DNA of 14,791 nt from NCBI GenBank assembly GCA_021827225.1, contig JAKAXG010000031.1, forward strand, positions 1 to 14,791, in the 5' to 3' direction. Under the pieces are notes generated by a model that saw only the letters and a program-made list of their open reading frames with translations, made no database searches and was not told where the DNA came from. Source of the stretch: Actinomycetes bacterium. Its GTDB lineage: Bacteria; Actinomycetota; Acidimicrobiia; Acidimicrobiales; Palsa-688. Shown in pieces: positions 14,315 through 14,791 of the stretch (position 1 is the first letter of the stretch; the number at the start of each line of letters is the position of its first letter). The position numbers and the translations under genes were made by a program.

Positions 14315-14770
14315 GTGTTCGTCATCGAGCCCGCCACCGCCGCCACTCCCGAGGTGGTGGAGGCCATCACCCGCCTGCTCCCCCTCCTCTCCAGCTCGGC
14401 GCCGCCGCCGACCACCGACCAGGTGGAGGAGATCGTGTCCTCGCCGGCGACCACCCTCTTCCTGGCCCGCGACGGTGACGGGGGACCCATCGTCGGCACC
14501 CTGACGCTCGCCGTGTTCAGGATCCCGACCGGGGTGCGGGCCTGGATCGAGGACGTCATCGTCTCCGAGGAGGTCCGGGGCCGCCGCTGCGGAGAGGAGC
14601 TGACCCGGGCCGCCCTCGAGACGGCGGCACGGGCCGGCGCCCGGACAGTGGAGCTCACCTCCCGGCCCTCCCGCCAGGCCGCCAACCGGCTGTACCAGCG
14701 GATGGGCTTCCAGGCGCGCGACACCAATGTCTACCGTTTTGAGTGGCGAAGTGACGAGGCTGACGGCTGA
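14315..14770 (+). CDS. GNAT-family N-acetyltransferase
   Basis: A 151-residue single-domain GNAT enzyme, which transfers acetyl from acetyl-CoA to an amine of a small molecule or protein. A helical N-terminus (EVVEAITRLLPLL) is followed by TLFLARDGDGGPIVGTLTL (47-65), the core strand AWIEDVIVSEEVRGR (76-90) and the acetyl-CoA-binding loop RGRRCGEEL (88-96). The classic R/QxxGxG/A loop keeps R88 and G93, but the central Gly is R91. Motif B follows as TVELTSRPSRQAANRLYQRMGF (111-132, in two parts: strand, then NRLYQRMGF), which is well conserved. The GTG start is fixed by the TACAGT box 7 nt upstream; the longer frame reading through the MFS gene is a shadow. Substrate unknown. The final 21 bp of the window after its stop hold nothing recognisable. 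Confidence 0.88.
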   Translation: MFVIEPATAATPEVVEAITRLLPLLSSSAPPPTTDQVEEIVSSPATTLFLARDGDGGPIVGTLTLAVFRIPTGVRAWIEDVIVSEEVRGRRCGEELTRAALETAARAGARTVELTSRPSRQAANRLYQRMGFQARDTNVYRFEWRSDEADG

Positions 14771-14791
14771 GACCGGGTAGCTCCCCACCCC

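Noticed and set aside
12320..14770. 816-codon plus-strand frame ending in the GNAT protein
   Set aside because: Only the last 151 codons encode a real domain. The part before runs out of frame through lhr and the MFS gene, and the GTG at 14315 has its own -10 box.
1..14791. Search for tRNA, rRNA, riboswitch, insertion sequence, attachment site or CRISPR repeats
   Set aside because: No cloverleaf, transposase, direct repeat set or long untranslated leader was seen; all gaps are under 100 bp.

Overview
The window is a very GC-rich, densely packed stretch of bacterial chromosome. It has frequent GTG and TTG starts, 1-4 bp gene overlaps and gaps of a few tens of bases. Gene content points to Actinomycetota: an actinobacterial full-length Lhr helicase of about 1500 residues, a PAC2-family protein of the kind found in proteasome-bearing actinobacteria, a TrcRS/MprAB-like two-component pair, and start codons preceded at 6-8 nt by a TANNNT box, as in leaderless actinobacterial transcripts. 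Acidimicrobiia is my best guess at class, from general impression only. No RNA genes, insertion sequences, CRISPR arrays or phage genes were seen, and no gap without a gene reaches 300 bp.

Layout: (1) 1-1799, plus strand: a tightly coupled set made of the C-terminal end of an alanyl-tRNA editing protein (AlaX type), a LarE-like PP-loop sulfur transferase, a small NIL-domain protein and an unrecognised 154-residue protein. (2) 1750-4335, minus strand: an 83-residue four-cysteine protein, then an OmpR-type response regulator and its HAMP sensor kinase. The kinase gene ends inside the end of the 154-residue gene (50 bp tail-to-tail overlap). (3) 4400-7066, plus strand: a CoA-disulfide-reductase/NADH-oxidase-like flavoprotein, a NUDIX hydrolase with its own N-terminal domain, and an unrecognised 204-residue protein. 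(4) 7063-8417, minus strand: a PAC2-family protein followed with 1 bp overlap by an unrecognised 159-residue protein. The latter meets region 3 on a shared CTAG that supplies both stop codons. (5) 8485-14770, plus strand: the Lhr helicase, an EntS-like MFS exporter and a GNAT acetyltransferase.

Most genes look like housekeeping or general stress and regulatory functions, and I see no defence island or biosynthetic cluster. The parts most worth a second look are these: the larE-NIL pair, a possible sulfur-transfer module separate from lactate racemase; the PAC2 plus unknown gene pair; the small Cys4 protein beside the two-component system; and a consistent leaderless-promoter signature before genes that start their own transcript, absent before genes that overlap or closely follow a same-strand neighbour.
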